Made by a program: the position numbers and the translations under genes. The notes beneath the pieces are model-generated. The model saw only the letters and a list, made by a program, of their open reading frames with translations. It was not told where the DNA came from and ran no database searches. A stretch of DNA of 64,000 nucleotides from Silene latifolia (Eukaryota; Streptophyta; Magnoliopsida; Caryophyllales; Caryophyllaceae): NCBI RefSeq assembly GCF_048544455.1, contig NC_133536.1:200387325-200451324 (forward strand). Direction: 5' to 3'. The stretch's first letter is position 1. The number at the start of each line of letters is the position of its first letter. Shown here one piece after another: positions 31,926-50,826 of this stretch.

Positions 31926-33234
31926 TACACGGGTTTTCACCCGTCTCTCCCTATCTCTCTTCAATTATTTTTACCCAAAGATTTTCAAAATCCCCCATAA
32001 ATCTCCGACACCACTTCGATCACCACCCCCACTCCGACCACCACCCACTCCGACCACCTCTCTCCCCTCTCCTTTCTTATTTCCCTTTCCCTTTCCCTTT
32101 CCCCTTTCCCTTTTCTCCCTTTGCCGCCGCCGCCGGTAGCCGCTGCCGCTCCCCTTCACCCTATTCTTACTTCCTTGTCTCAATTAATTCAAGGTTTCTT
32201 TACTTTATTTTATTATTTTGATTAGTTAGGGTTGTTTTATGGTTATTATTTGATTAATTATGGTTAGTTTAGAATACTTAGAATTGTTTAGGATGCTTAG
32301 TTTAATTAAGTTTAGGATTATTAGAATAATTTAGTTTAATTAAAATCCAATTTAGGATGTTTAATATTATTAGGGTAGTGTAGTTTAGATAAAAGCCAAT
32401 TTAGGATGTTTAAATCAATTTTAGGATGATTTGTTTAATTAAATTTAGGATTGTTAAAATAATTTAATTTAATTAAAATCCAATTTAGGATGTTTAATAT
32501 TATTAGGGTAGTTTAGTTTAGTTAAAAGCCAATTTAGGATGTTTAAATCAATTTTAGGATGATTTGTTTAATTAAGTTTAGGATTGTTAAAATAATTTAG
32601 TTTAAATAAAATCCAATTTAGGATGTTTAGGATTATTAGGGTAGTTTAGTTTAGCTAAAAGCCAATTTAGGATATTTTAACCATTTTTAGTATGCTTACT
32701 CTACTTTTGCTTAGTTTTATATGGTTTATTAGGAAGCATTAAGTTTGTTTTGATAAGTTGTGTATATTTACTTATGAATTAAATTGTGTCATATGTATTT
32801 TTTTACAAATATTAATTCATCCTATGGTTGTGTTGCTGTGAAATCATAATATTTTGTATCTGTGATTGTTAATATATTTTTGACCTAGTGCCCATTCAGG
32901 GAGTACACATTAGGTGTAATTCTTGAATAGTCCCCGTTTTGGGACTGTCTTTGAATCTTTTATGCCACTTAGGTGGTAAATACTCATTTTTTTCTTGATT
33001 GTTCTGAGACAAAATTTGGTTGACATTTCCTTTAATGTTCTCTGAATACATATGTAGAGTGAGAATTCATTTTAAATAATGTATTTGGAGAACTGTAAGG
33101 AAGTGCTGCCGAATTTTTGTCTCAATACAATCAAGAAAAAAATGGGTATTTACTAATGGTATGAAAGATTCAAAGATGGGTTTAGGTTGGAGAGATAAGG
33201 ACCCCAATACATAATGTATTTTTTTTGCAGGTTG

Positions 33235-33266
<32 letters not shown>

Positions 33267-33387
33267 GGTGGTGGTGGTGATGGTGGTGGGTGGCGGTGTT
33301 GTTGTTGTAGTCCTAAGAATATGGATATGAATGTTGTTACCATTTTTATTAATAATTGTTATTTACCAATATATATGTAGATTTGCA
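31926..33387 (+). other. CACTA-2 5' leader and intron region
   Basis: No gene. A CT-rich tract occupies about 31940-32160. The gccaatttaggatgttta repeat family runs from about 32260 to 32690. A hairpin equal to that of CACTA-1 lies at 32921-33210. A GTT/GGT repeat at about 33229-33310 replaces the pure (TTG)n of CACTA-1. The apparent 3' splice site atatatgtag precedes the ATG at 33388. Confidence 0.6.
32921..33210. repeat. Long imperfect hairpin in the CACTA-2 5' intron
   Basis: Same foldback as at 1454-1747: tttgaatctttta, ttcttgattgt, gagacaaaat and gttctctgaatacat on the left, with gtatttggagaac, ttttgtctcaa, acaatcaagaa and gaaagattcaaa on the right. Small differences from CACTA-1 occur in both arms. 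Confidence 0.75.
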
Positions 33388-35603
33388 ATGAAGACATTAG
33401 AACGAAACTGGATGTATGAAATGTTGGATTTCAATAAAAAAATAAGGAAGGAATTCGTCATAGGGGTTGATAAATTCATTGATTATGTTAAGCAACAAGA
33501 CGAATTCATTAGAAGTAAGGAAATTAGGTGTCCATGTACTAAGTGCAAAAATAAAAAATATTTAGTTGAACAAGAAGTACGAAAACAACTTGGTCTAAAG
33601 GGTTTTTGTGACAACTATTATGATTGGGTGTGTCACAGAGAGAAATCCCCCATTGAGGAAGAGGAAATGGCAATGCCCTCTGACAATCCTTATAGGGATA
33701 TGGTAGAGGATGCGTTGCGCGATAGCATTGATCAAATTAGGGAAGAAGCTCTTAATGCCAAGGTGGTTGATGAATCTCCAAATCCCAATGTATTAGCCTT
33801 TTTTTCAAATGTTAAAACGTGTCAAGCACCTGTCTACGAGGGATGTCGACTCTCATTGATACAGTCAGCTGCAAGGCTTGCCACTCTGAAATGTGAATTC
33901 AACTTAGCCCATAGATGTGTGTAGATGGTTTCACGTCACTCATGGGAGACCTTCTTCCTCAAAATCATATTTTGATGCGTAACTTCTATGAAACCAAAAA
34001 TGTTCTCAAAGCTCTTCAACTTCCTCATGAAAAGATAGATGCATGTTTTAATGGATGTATGCTTTTTTGGATGGACGGCGCTCTTCTTGACAAGTGTAGA
34101 AAATATGGTAGAGCTAGGTACAAAAGTGCAAAGAATGCAAATGGCAAAAGGGTCCCCGAAAATTTCTATTTACCAATAGGGCCACGTTTGCAACGAATTT
34201 ATGCCACAAAACACCTCGCGGAACAAATGCGTTGGCATTATGAAAACCCCCGTGTTAGTGGGACAATGTCTCATCCACGTGACAGTGAGGCTTGGAAACA
34301 TTTTGATCACCTTCATCCTTCTTTTGCATCTGAGCCTCGAAATGTTAGACTTGGATTTTGCACCGATGGTTTCTCAGCTTTTGGTCCATTCGGGAAGTTG
34401 TATTCAGGCCGGCCGGTGATGCTTACTCCTTACAATTTACCACCCTGGCTATTCATGAAAAGACAATTTATGTTCTTAACATTAATTATTCCCGGACCAA
34501 AGAGTCCCAAACAAAACCTTGACGTCTATTTACAGCCTCTAATTCACGAGTTGAAGCAATTGTGGGACACGGGATTGTTTACATATGACGTGTCTAGGAC
34601 ATAAAACTTTGACTTAAGAGACGCACTCCTATAGATAATAAACGACTTTCCTGCTTATGGCATGTTATCTAGTTGGTCAACTGCTGGTGAGAATGCATGT
34701 CCATGTTGTACGAAAAAAGAGACTAAATCGATTTGGCTTCAGCATAGCAGAAAATGGAGTTGGTTTGATTGTCATAGACAATATTTAGACACTGATCATA
34801 TTTTTCGCAAGGATAAAGTCCACTTTCGAAAAGGAAGAATAGAGAACGATGTTGCTGGAATGAGGTTATTGGGCGAACAAGTGTGGGAATGTGTGAAACA
34901 TTTACCAAAAATTGTGGATGCATCTGACTATGAATTGAGAACGGTTAAAACGAAACGAATTGGGTGGTGGAAACAAAGCATTTTTTGGGAGCTTCCATAT
35001 TGGAGCACACTACTAATTCGACATAACCTTGATGTCATGCATATTGAGAAATTTTTTTTCGAACAACTAATTCACACGGTGATGGATAGAAAAGACAAGA
35101 CAACCTTGCACTCAAATGCACAAAAAGACATGTTACAACTTTGTTCAAGTAAGCGAAAGGTGGATTCAGTCATTTTGAAAAAGGAGCAGGAGAAAGTGTT
35201 GTGTGATTGGATATGTAATTTAAAGTTTCCAGACGGCTATGCTTCAGATTTGAGAAGATGTGTCGATATGAATGAGTTGAAGCTACATGACTTGAAAAGC
35301 CATGACTGCCATGTGTTTATGGAGCGTTTACTGCCAGTTGCTTTAAGGCAGGACCTTCTCCTAAAAAATGAGTGGAATGCCATTATTGAGATTAGTCAAT
35401 TTTTCAGAGATTTTTGCACTTCATCGATACAAACTGAAAAAATAACAAGTCTCGAGAAAAATATTGCCGAGATAATCTGCAAATTGGAAAAAATACTTCC
35501 ACCTTCCTTTTTAAACTCAATGGAACATCTGCCAATTCATTTGCCATACGAAGTGAAAGTGGGTGGTCCTGTGCAATATAGGTGGATGTATCCTTTTGAG
35601 AGG
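33388..35603 (+). pseudogene. CACTA-2 TNP2-type transposase (Transpos_assoc, Transposase_21, start of DUF4218)
   Basis: ATG 33388 begins the Transpos_assoc domain (NWMYEMLDFN, RCPCTKCKN). The frame runs on further than in CACTA-1 (no frameshift at the FFSNVK position) but breaks at about 33924, where two extra bases (tg) put a stop after AHRCV. The next frame carries the catalytic region (LGFCTDGFSAFGPFG), ending with a stop at 34604 (DVSRT). A TAG also stands where CACTA-1 has Trp (LLWTINDF) at about 34632. From 34662 the frame is open through LDVMHIEK into DUF4218 (PIHLPYEVKVGGPVQYRWMY), with the exon ending near 35603. It is less damaged than CACTA-1 here but still inactive. Confidence 0.88.
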
Positions 35604-35680
35604 TAATATCAATATCTTTTACGAAACCTTTTAAGGTTATTACTTGAATGTCATTCATTCTTAACCGAATTTTTTGTAGG

Positions 35681-35955
35681 TTCTTGAATCATTTGAAACA
35701 AAAAATTGGAAATAAAGCTCGTGTTTAAGGGTCATTATGCAACGCATATTTGCTTGAAGAAATAGCAAATTTTTGTTCTTTTTACTTTGAAGAACATATA
35801 GACACGAAGGCAAAAGAACTTGACATAGGTCAGAAAAAGCCGGAGCATTCTACCTTGCCTGAGCTATTTCAAGATCACGAGGGCACTACTTCTGGAAAAT
35901 GTCGTGAAAGATTTTTGGAAGATAACGAATATGAACGTGCACACCTCTATGTTTT
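35681..35955 (+). pseudogene. CACTA-2 transposase, second DUF4218 exon, cut by a LINE
   Basis: Follows the tttttgtag acceptor (FLNHLKQKIGNKARV). A TAA replaces the CAA of CACTA-1 near 35727. The exon continues CSFYFEEHIDTKAKELD and stops at CACCTCTATGTTTT, the target duplicated by the LINE insertion. It resumes after 38420 (LSNCDSDELKC). Confidence 0.8.
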
Positions 35956-38406
35956 TTTTGGTGAAGGGTAAGAATTATATTAATCAAAAGACTCAATATT
36001 ACATCAGAGTGTGTTCGTATACCATGTACAAGAAAACCGGATCAGCATAAACTAACACTAGCTAATAAGGTCAATCCAAGCTCTATCTTTCTGCTTAAGT
36101 GTGGATGAATTCATTTTCTTCCACCGTGCTTTAACTTCCTGCATACTCTGTATCACAATCAACTTAGGTACTCTAACCTGCTGCTGCCAAGCTAGGTTCC
36201 TTTCTCTCCATATAGCATACGTCAAACCAACAAAACAAGCTGCAATCCATTTACTTTGGAGCTTGCTCCTCCCTCTACCAGATGAGTACCATTGCATCAT
36301 CCTCTGTACTGGGAAAGAGCAATGTAACATGTGCTTCAGAATCCTCATGCACTGATTACTATAAGGGCACTGATAAAAGAGATGGTTATGTGATTCAGCA
36401 CAACCGCCACACAAGTAACAATCATCTCCTTGACCAAACCCCATTCTGAGGAGCCTATCTCTAGTAAGTAGTTTTCCCTGAACACAAGCCCAGAAAATGA
36501 AGGAACACCTGGGGACATTTAAGCTTTTCCAACATAAATGTCTCCATGGCACCTTAGTCTTATGAGTTCTCAGCCACTTGCATCCCTCTGTTGTGGTATA
36601 GTTAGTGGTACCATTAAGCCAAAGGTCACCACTATAAGCTTTCTTAAGGGTGTCCTTGATCTGAACAATCTTCTTCCATGACCAGCTACTATCATTGGGA
36701 GCTTTATAGTTCTGCCAGTCTCCATCTTTCATATAAACATGATTGATCCACCGGACCCATAAATGATCTTTTTTAGCAGCTAGCCACAAAGTGTATTTGC
36801 CTAACAACGCTGTATTCCAAAGTTTAGCAGATTTAATGCCCAAGCCTCCTTACTCCTTAGGAGAGCAACAAGTATCCCAGTTTATACTAGGAGCTTTCAA
36901 ATAAGAATCTTTGCCCCCCCCCCCAAAGGTAATTCCTGCAGATAGAATTGATTTTATTCATAAAACTATTGGGAATAAGAAAAATGGTTGCCCAGTAAGA
37001 ATGCAAAGTAGACAGTACTGAGTTGACCAGTACCAGTTTACCTGCATAAGAGAGATGCCTTGAACCCCAAGCTCTGGTTCTAGCAACAAGCCTATCAGTT
37101 AGCTTATTGCCCTCATTCTTGGTCAGTTTTTTAGAAGAGATGGGTACTCCCAAATATTTGAAGGGTAAGGTCCCCTTCCTGAACCCAGAAATTTGCATAA
37201 TGTTACCCATGACTTCAGTTGAAACCCCATTGAAATAGATGTCAGACTTGTCTCTGTTGAGCTGCAGACCAGTGGTTGCAGAGAAGGTAGCAAAACCTCT
37301 AAGCATCCACATGATAGAAGTATCAGTACCCTTGCTGAAAAGAAGTAAATCATCTGCAAATAACATGTGATTCAATCTTAAAGGACCACAAAGAGGGTGA
37401 AATCTGAAATTAGGTTACTGTGCTACCACATGTAACACCCTAGATAAGTATTCCATGCATAAAGTGAAGAGGAGAGGATATAAGGGGTCCCCTTGCCTAA
37501 GACCCCTTTTCTCGTGGAAGAAACCAAACCCACTCCCATTAACACTCAGAGAGTAAGAGGGGGTAGTTATACACATCATCACCAGATCAATAAATTTAGT
37601 GGGAAACTTCATTGCTCTCATCATCTGAAGAAGAAAGCTCCATTCCACAGTATTATAGGCTTTCCTCAGATCTATCTTAATGAGAAACCTAGGGGAGACA
37701 CATTTTCTATTGTATTGCCTCACTAGGTCTTGACAAATTAAGACATTCTCCACATTATTCCTCCCTTTCACAAATGCCCCTTAATTGCTACAGATCAACT
37801 CAGGCAATACCTCTCCCAGTCTATTACACAAGATTTTAGTGATACACTTATAGAGAATGTTGCAGCAAGTAATAGGACGGAACTCGGTAACACTAGTAGG
37901 GCTTCTGAATTTTGGTATCAAAGTAATAGTTGTAGTATTGAGTTGCTTCAGAAGTTGACTAGAGTGGAAGAAGTCAATAACAGCAGCAGTGATATCCCCC
38001 CTACCAGGTCCCAAGAGTCCCTGTAAAAGTGGCTTGTAAAACCATCAGGGCGAGGAGACTTTGTAGCAGGGATAGAAAAGATAAATCCTTAACTTCAGCA
38101 GGAGTAACAGGTTTCAATAATGCTCTACAATGATGCTCCTCAATCAGTTTACCAGTTCTAACAGTTGGTCCATGAACTTTACTTATTGGCTTAATTTTTC
38201 CAAGAAGCTGCATATAATAATTCAAGAAGGCCTGCTGAATATCCTTAGGCTCAGTGTAAGTGTTTCCATCAATCCCTTGAATTTGCAGAATCTTATTTTG
38301 AATTTGTCTGGCTTTGATTTTGCTATAAAAATAACTGGAATTTTCATCACCATGTTGTATCCAATCCACCTTGGACTTCTGACTAAGGAAACTGTGGTGA
38401 GCTTTG
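35956..38406 (-). mobile_element. 5'-truncated LINE in the CACTA-2 transposase exon
   Basis: About 2.45 kb in minus orientation, flanked by the 14-bp duplication cacctctatgtttt (35942-35955 and 38407-38420). Its short poly(A) tail appears as the T-run at the left edge. Only the reverse transcriptase and C-terminal parts of ORF2 remain. CACTA-1 at 4470-4490 shows the uninterrupted exon. Confidence 0.9.
36058..38400 (-). pseudogene. LINE ORF2 fragment, reverse transcriptase and zf-RVT
   Basis: In order on the minus strand: the connector region (WIQHGDENSSYFYSKIKARQ) from 38369; RT motifs (TTITLIPKF, EFRPITCCN at about 37781-38014; DLRKAYNTVEW, KRGLRQGDPLYP at 37415-37771; catalytic MLFADDLLLFSKG at about 37335-37375); and the zf-RVT tail (VPWRHLCWKSLNVPRCSFIF, CYLCGGCAESHNHLF at 36058-36843). 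Frames change near 38010, 37775 and 37390, and a C-run near 36910 breaks the frame again. The endonuclease half is absent through 5' truncation. Confidence 0.85.
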
Positions 38407-38420
38407 CACCTCTATGTTTT

Positions 38421-39389
38421 ATCTAATTGTGATTCTGATGAGTTGAAATGTAAGGAAAGGTAAGTGGAAAAAAAAATTAATTTTAAATGTTGTTTCAAAA
38501 GTAAAACATGCAAAAATTAATTCAAAACTTAATTTGGCATTTTTGAATAGGTTGTTTGAGGACTATATCAAAAGAGAATATCCTGAGTTTTCTATGGTCG
38601 AGGATATTTGGAACAAATTTGAAACAAAATTCCCTGACTGGTTTAGAGATCAAGTAAGTAAATAATATATATTCTATAAAGCTTATTTAAATTATATTAT
38701 TATTTGGTCAATAATTGGTTCATTATCATTAATACTAGGTAAATAATTTAAAAGATCTAGTTTTAATTGCCTTAACAAATGGACCTTCAAGAAAGGTAAA
38801 AACATGGAAGCGTTATTCCATCATTGGTTACAAATTTCGAGCTTTCACAGATGGGAAAGATTTTGAAAAGTCGACAATTAACAATGGAGTATGTGTGATT
38901 TCGACTGAAGGAGCTGACTACTATGGAACCCTAAATGAAATTGTTGAGTTGTCTTGTACTGGCGAGAAAAATACTTACAACGTTATTTTATTCAAATGTA
39001 ATTGGATAGATAACTCAGAAAGAGGAATGCAAGTACATAAGGAATATAAACTTGTGGATGTTAATCGGAGCAAAAAATTTCCAAAATATGGCCCATTTGT
39101 GTTAGCATATCAAGTGGAACAAGTTTGCTATGCTCCTTATCCAAATATCAAAAGAGATAAAGATCAGTGGTCAGCAGTATTTAAAACAAAGGCCAGGTCA
39201 CAAGTTGATGCTCCTACTGATGAATCTATCTTTCAAGAAGATGTTAATATTGGTGATACAACATTGGCAATAATTGAAATAGAAGATGAGAATGAAAATG
39301 TGGAGGAACAAGAAGAAATGCAAGGAGATGAAATGCAAGTACAGAATGATGATATGCAAGAGGAGGAAGATGAGGAAGAGTTGGGGGAG
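38421..39389 (+). pseudogene. CACTA-2 transposase, DUF4216 region
   Basis: Exon 38551-38653 (LFEDYIKREYPEFSMVEDIW) and the exon from 38739 encode the DUF4216-like segment (YYGTLNEIVELSC, NVILFKCNW, FVLAYQVEQVCYAPYP, DQWSAVFKTKARS). The frame is open from 38895 to the acidic tail. It includes 20-odd bases that are deleted in CACTA-1 at about 5232. The tail is interrupted at 39389 by a solo LTR. Confidence 0.8.
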
Positions 39390-40798
39390 TGATGCGTGTA
39401 TTTTATATAAGGTTTTTACCTCATTTTTACATGCATTTCCTTGTTATTTACATGGCATCTAGCTACAAATGCCCCCGAATAGTCTACTTTGGTTTGTCTT
39501 GTATAAATTGCAGGTATGAACCAGAAAGGAGCAAAATCAAGCCTGAACTTGTCCTAATCTCATGCATGTTGGAGAACGAGAAGTCGGAGCTTGGAATCTG
39601 TCACTTAGAGATACGTGAAGTGGCCTCGGAAGGTGTCAAGAAGTCTACCCGCGCTTATATAGCTCGATCGACCCATTTTGCTACTCATCATGGTCGATCG
39701 AATGCTTTATCCTCAAAGAATCACTCGATCGAACTCTGCTATTACTCGATCGAGATAGCCATCCTATGAGGTCTTCGATCGAACGTTTGGTTTGCTCGAT
39801 CGAATGGTTTGTCAAGTGTTCCTCTCAATCGAATTGTTTAATTTCACTCGATCGAGAGCCTAGGGGTTTTATGCGGATCTTGAGTTTATTTCGAGTTTTG
39901 CCCTTTTGTAATTAGGATAAATAAGTATGACGGCAGTCATAATACCTTCTTCTCTTTTTCTTTCCTTCTTTGGACTACTCTCTCTATTACTCTTTTAGAA
40001 CTTTATGCTTGGAACCCGAATTCTCAATTGTTCTTCCTCTTTGTAATCGGTACTTTCTGCTCGTTATCCTTAATTAATTACTTTAATCTATTGCTTTATT
40101 TCAATCAGTCTCTATTGTTGTTATTCTCTTCCTTGACTTTTATTATGTTGATTTCTTCTAGTTTGTGTATTGTTATTGTTCATTCAATAGTCATGCATAG
40201 CTAATCTCCTTTGCTAAGACATAGGGGAGCCATGATTTTAAGGGAACTATGAATAGGTGATTAGAACCCGATGCGAATTAGATCTATGTTGTTAATCATT
40301 GCATATAATTATTCTTGTCTATTTGAATCGACACAATTAGATAATTAACTTTGGTAAACCTTGTCCTGGATCGGAAGATTGGAAAAGGTGAGACTTGCAG
40401 TGAACATTATGGCATTCTAATGAGGGCGGAAGTTAAGTTAGAATTGTCTTAGGGCGAATAGCGGACCAGAAGGACCTTTTCATTACCCTGTAGATCGAAT
40501 TTGTATTGCCTAAGACCCTAGATTACGTTTCTTAAGAATCATGGTGAACCGACTGTCTTAGCTGTTTCTCTTACTTGATTCCTTCATCGAATTCTCTCCT
40601 TTATTTCTCTTGCTTTAATTCTCTCTTTTTGATCTTCTTAGATTAGAACAATCATTAAAACCTCCAAGAAATAGTTACTCAAACGGACTTAGTTTAGCAT
40701 ACATTTTTCCATCTCCCTGTGGAAATCGACCCTACTTACCGCTGACTTCTGTTAGTAGCGTTTACGTATTTATTTTTGATACTAAAACGACGGTATCA
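39390..40798 (+). mobile_element. Solo LTR (probably Ty3/gypsy, Athila-like) in CACTA-2
   Basis: A 1,409-bp unit beginning TGATGCGTG and ending GGTATCA (TG...CA, with TGAT/ATCA inverted ends), flanked by the 5-bp duplication GGGAG (39385-39389 and 40799-40803). CACTA-1 shows the intact exon. There is no internal retrotransposon sequence, so it is a solo LTR left by LTR-LTR recombination. Its end (ctccctgtggaaatcgaccctacttacc) resembles Athila-type LTR ends. Between 39659 and 39862 a CTCGATCGA motif recurs. Strand is a guess from the LTR-end resemblance. Confidence 0.82.
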
Positions 40799-40803
40799 GG
40801 GAG

Positions 40804-40925
40804 GAGGCTTTGAAGAAGTATTTAGAAGAAGAAGATGAGGGGGATTTTTTAGATTCGCTTTTTAAAGGCAACCAAGACACTAATTTAAGTGGTGATGATG
40901 ATGATGATGATGATGATGATGACTA
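40804..40925 (+). pseudogene. CACTA-2 transposase C-terminal poly-Asp tail
   Basis: After the duplicated GGGAG the exon resumes EEALKKYLEEEDEGDFLDSL and ends in a poly-Asp run encoded by (GAT)n, with TAG at about 40924. It matches the CACTA-1 tail at 23400-23522. Confidence 0.8.
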
Positions 40926-41401
40926 GGATTTATATTAGTTGTAGATGTTTTGTACCTTTTCATTCAATCTTATTACTTTGTTGGTACTATTAGTTGTAGA
41001 TGCCGTATGGCTTAATTTTAATGAAATCTAGTTTGTTTTCATTCAATCTTACTTTTCATTCAATCTTATTTTTTTTTTTACTTTGTTGCTATTATTTGAT
41101 TACTTGACTGAGACGGAGGGAGTACTATTTAATTTGTTACTTTGTTGCTATTATTTGATTACTTGACCGAGAGGAGGGAGTACTATTTAATTTCTTACTT
41201 TGTTGCTATTATTTGATTACTTGATTTCTTACTTTGTTAATTTCTTACTTTGTTGCTATTATTTGATTATTCGATTTCTTATTTTGTTGATTTCGTACAT
41301 AGTTGTTACTATTTAATTTCTTACTTGTTGCTATTATTTGATTTTTTATTTTGTTGCTACTATTTGATTTCTAACAATATTGAAGAATTTAGTTGGTTTG
41401 T
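40926..41401. repeat. CACTA-2 intergenic spacer with irregular tandem repeats
   Basis: Units built from tttcttactttgttgctatt and atttgattacttga recur. Two of them include gactgagacggagggagtac (about 41107-41126) and gaccgagaggagggagtact, which resemble Stowaway MITE ends. No gene. Confidence 0.65.
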
Positions 41402-41559
41402 ATGGCGACGAGGGGACGAAGAAGAGGTAATAATAGTAATGTAGGAAACCGAGGAAATGAAAACGAGAATGAAGAAATATCAGCAGGTCATCAAGAGCAA
41501 CAACAAAATGCGCCAATTAAGAAAGTTCATCTCGATCCTCTTGAGCAAGATGGCGTCTG
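41402..41559 (+). pseudogene. CACTA-2 Transposase_24 (TnpA-like) gene, exon 1
   Basis: ATG 41402 (MATRGRRRGNNSNVGN, VHLDPLEQDGVW) up to the donor TG|GTAAGT. The frame is open, unlike CACTA-1. The next exon lies 7.5 kb away at 49029 because intron 1 has taken in two foldback-like elements. The joined codon (TG|G, Trp) is still in phase. Confidence 0.75.
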
Positions 41560-41601
41560 GTAAGTATGTCATTTTTTTCGTAATTAATTATTTTTATAAC
41601 G

Positions 41602-44820
<3,219 letters not shown>

Positions 44821-44850
<30 letters not shown>

Positions 44851-44925
44851 GTATATGTATATATATGTATATGTATATATATGTATATGTATATATATAT
44901 GTATATGTATATGTATATGTATATA

Positions 44926-45006
<81 letters not shown>
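44821..45006. repeat. Degenerate (TA)n/(TATATG)n between foldback elements A and B
   Basis: About 186 bp of TA dinucleotides with regular TATATG/GTATATG interruptions, unlike the pure TA tracts at the outer edges (41605-41678 and 48931-49005). It separates two related elements. Confidence 0.9.
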
Positions 45007-49008
<4,002 letters not shown>

Positions 49009-49028
49009 TATATTGCCATTTTTTTTCA

Positions 49029-50826
49029 GGTTCAGTGATGCATCCGTTGTGAACTTGATATCGGACACTATTGGATGCAACTACACCAAACATGCTCCTA
49101 ATTGGAAAATGGCGTCATCTACTATAAAGAAGCATTGGTGGATTTTTTTTTTTTTTTATTAGGTAAGAAAACTAGGTTCATCCTCTAGGGTAGGACCAAC
49201 CTATCTCATCCTTTCGAATGAGGGAGGTAAGTTGAAACCACCGACTATCAAACCACCTCGAAAGAGTTGGACATGAATGTCCAACAGAAGCCATGAAGTC
49301 AGCAACCTTGTTGGCTTCACGAAAGCAATATTTAATTATCACTTCATCGAAAAACTGAAGGTCTAATTTCACATCTTTGATAATATTAGAAATTTCCCAC
49401 GGAATTTGCCAAGTACCTCGAATCGAGTTAATAACACATAAGTTATCACCCTCCACAATTAACTTTGAAATTCCTAAGTATTTAGCTGCTAAAATTCCTT
49501 CGTTTAAAGCAAGTGCTTCCGCAACAAGGATACTATTGGATCCACACTTTATTGCTCCCAACAAAACGACTTTACCATTGTGATCTCTTATAGAATATCC
49601 TAAAGCAGCTTTATTACTTCTATTCTCGATCCGTCAAAATTTAGCTTTAGGAAACCGTTTGTAGGTTTTTCCCACCAAATCTCTTTGGTGTAATTGGTTT
49701 GAGGTATTAGCAATTGTCATTATTTTAATATTAGGTATTTTATTCATTTATTTTATATTTATTTACAATGAAGTTTATTTTCTAACTTTATCGTTTATTG
49801 AACAATGGCATGTTAGTTACCATCACCGCGACAAGGCAAGGGTTAAGAAGGCTTGGGAAGATGCCATGAAGACCCGTTTACGGCAAATGATTTATCGAAC
49901 TTATCATAAGGAAGAGCATGAAAAGCCGGATTAGATTAGTGTTGAGTTGCACCGTAAATTGAAGAAAAGACCAGTTGAAGAACCTACTTTTACGGAATGA
50001 TCGGAGCAGTATTCGGCTAACCAGAAGTTGGGATGTGAAGAGAAGGGGAAGGCGTTGGGTACTCACCTAATGGGTCGAAAAAACACATTGCAATATATGG
50101 ACTCAATGGTAATTTCTTCACTTGCTTTTTTAATTTATTACCTTTTTTTTTCTTTAACTTTATTTAAAGTTAGTAATTATATTTAACAAGTATCAAAATT
50201 GTAGGTTGATAAAGATGAGGTTGGAGAAATTCCATCCGCTTTGCACTTGCTGGGGAAGACAAAGAAGCATATCAATAAAGGATGGTTAACCAAAAAAGGC
50301 AGTCAACTCTTTGTAAGTTACTATAATTATTTAATTTAACTCATTTTTTCAATCATGGTTATTTAGTAGATGGTATCTAATCTTTTGCTTTTTAATGATA
50401 TAGGGTAATATCATCTGAAAGAAAGCTCAGTTTCAGAGTCAAGGGGTCGAGAACATCGATGATAATGAGATTTATCTTGAAGAACATGGAGGATTTGATG
50501 AGAAAGGTAGAGTATATGGCGCGGGACCAGAAGCACCACTCATTTGGGAGCACCACCACCACTCGACTGGCAACACCACTTCTACACCTCATACTCCGGG
50601 TTTTGTTGGTAGAGTCGCAAAACAGAATGCCCGACTTAAGCAAAAAGAGGCCGAACAATCTCAAAGGATTGCGGCAATAGAGGAGTTCTTGAGCCAACAA
50701 GGTTTTACTACTCAAACTTTTAACCCCGGAGGTGTATTTCAAGGTCGAAATGACTTTGATGATTATGGTGGCGACAATGCTAGGCCTAATTCTACTCCTT
50801 TTGCCTCATTCACTCCCGTGCATTGA
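49029..50826 (+). pseudogene. CACTA-2 Transposase_24 (TnpA-like) gene, exons 2-5, broken
   Basis: Exon 2 begins at about 49029 after ttttttcag (FSDASVVNLISDTIGCNY) and is interrupted by a LINE fragment after KKHWW. Exon 3 starts near 49806, but its acceptor reads aacaa where CACTA-1 has aacag, so the AG is lost. A TAG replaces Trp near 49932 (EKP*ISVELH), and another stop follows near 49998. Exon 4 (about 50205-50311) and exon 5 (from about 50403; SQGVENIDDNEIYLEEHGGF, PHTPGFVGRVAKQNARLKQ) keep the domain, with a TGA near 50416 where CACTA-1 has an open frame. The gene ends near 50826. It cannot make a full protein. Confidence 0.78.
49141..49692 (-). mobile_element. 5'-truncated LINE fragment encoding an RNase H domain
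   Basis: The T-run at about 49142-49157 is the poly(A) tail of a minus-strand insert. The open frame 49178-49564 (SILVAEALALNEGILAAKY, LIVEGDNLCVINSIR, REANKVADFMASVGH) is the RVT_3/RNase H domain found at the C-terminus of many plant LINEs. Just upstream (GFLKLNFDGSRIE) a frame change occurs near 49610. Flanks ttggtgga and ttggtgta suggest a short imperfect TSD. CACTA-1 has the uninterrupted exon at 24474-24490. Confidence 0.8.

Noticed and set aside
31917..32221. Pro/Phe-rich ORFs of 70-134 aa after the CACTA-2 subterminal repeats
   Set aside because: They are translations of the CT-rich leader tract with no family match, and the same tract in CACTA-1 is not open.
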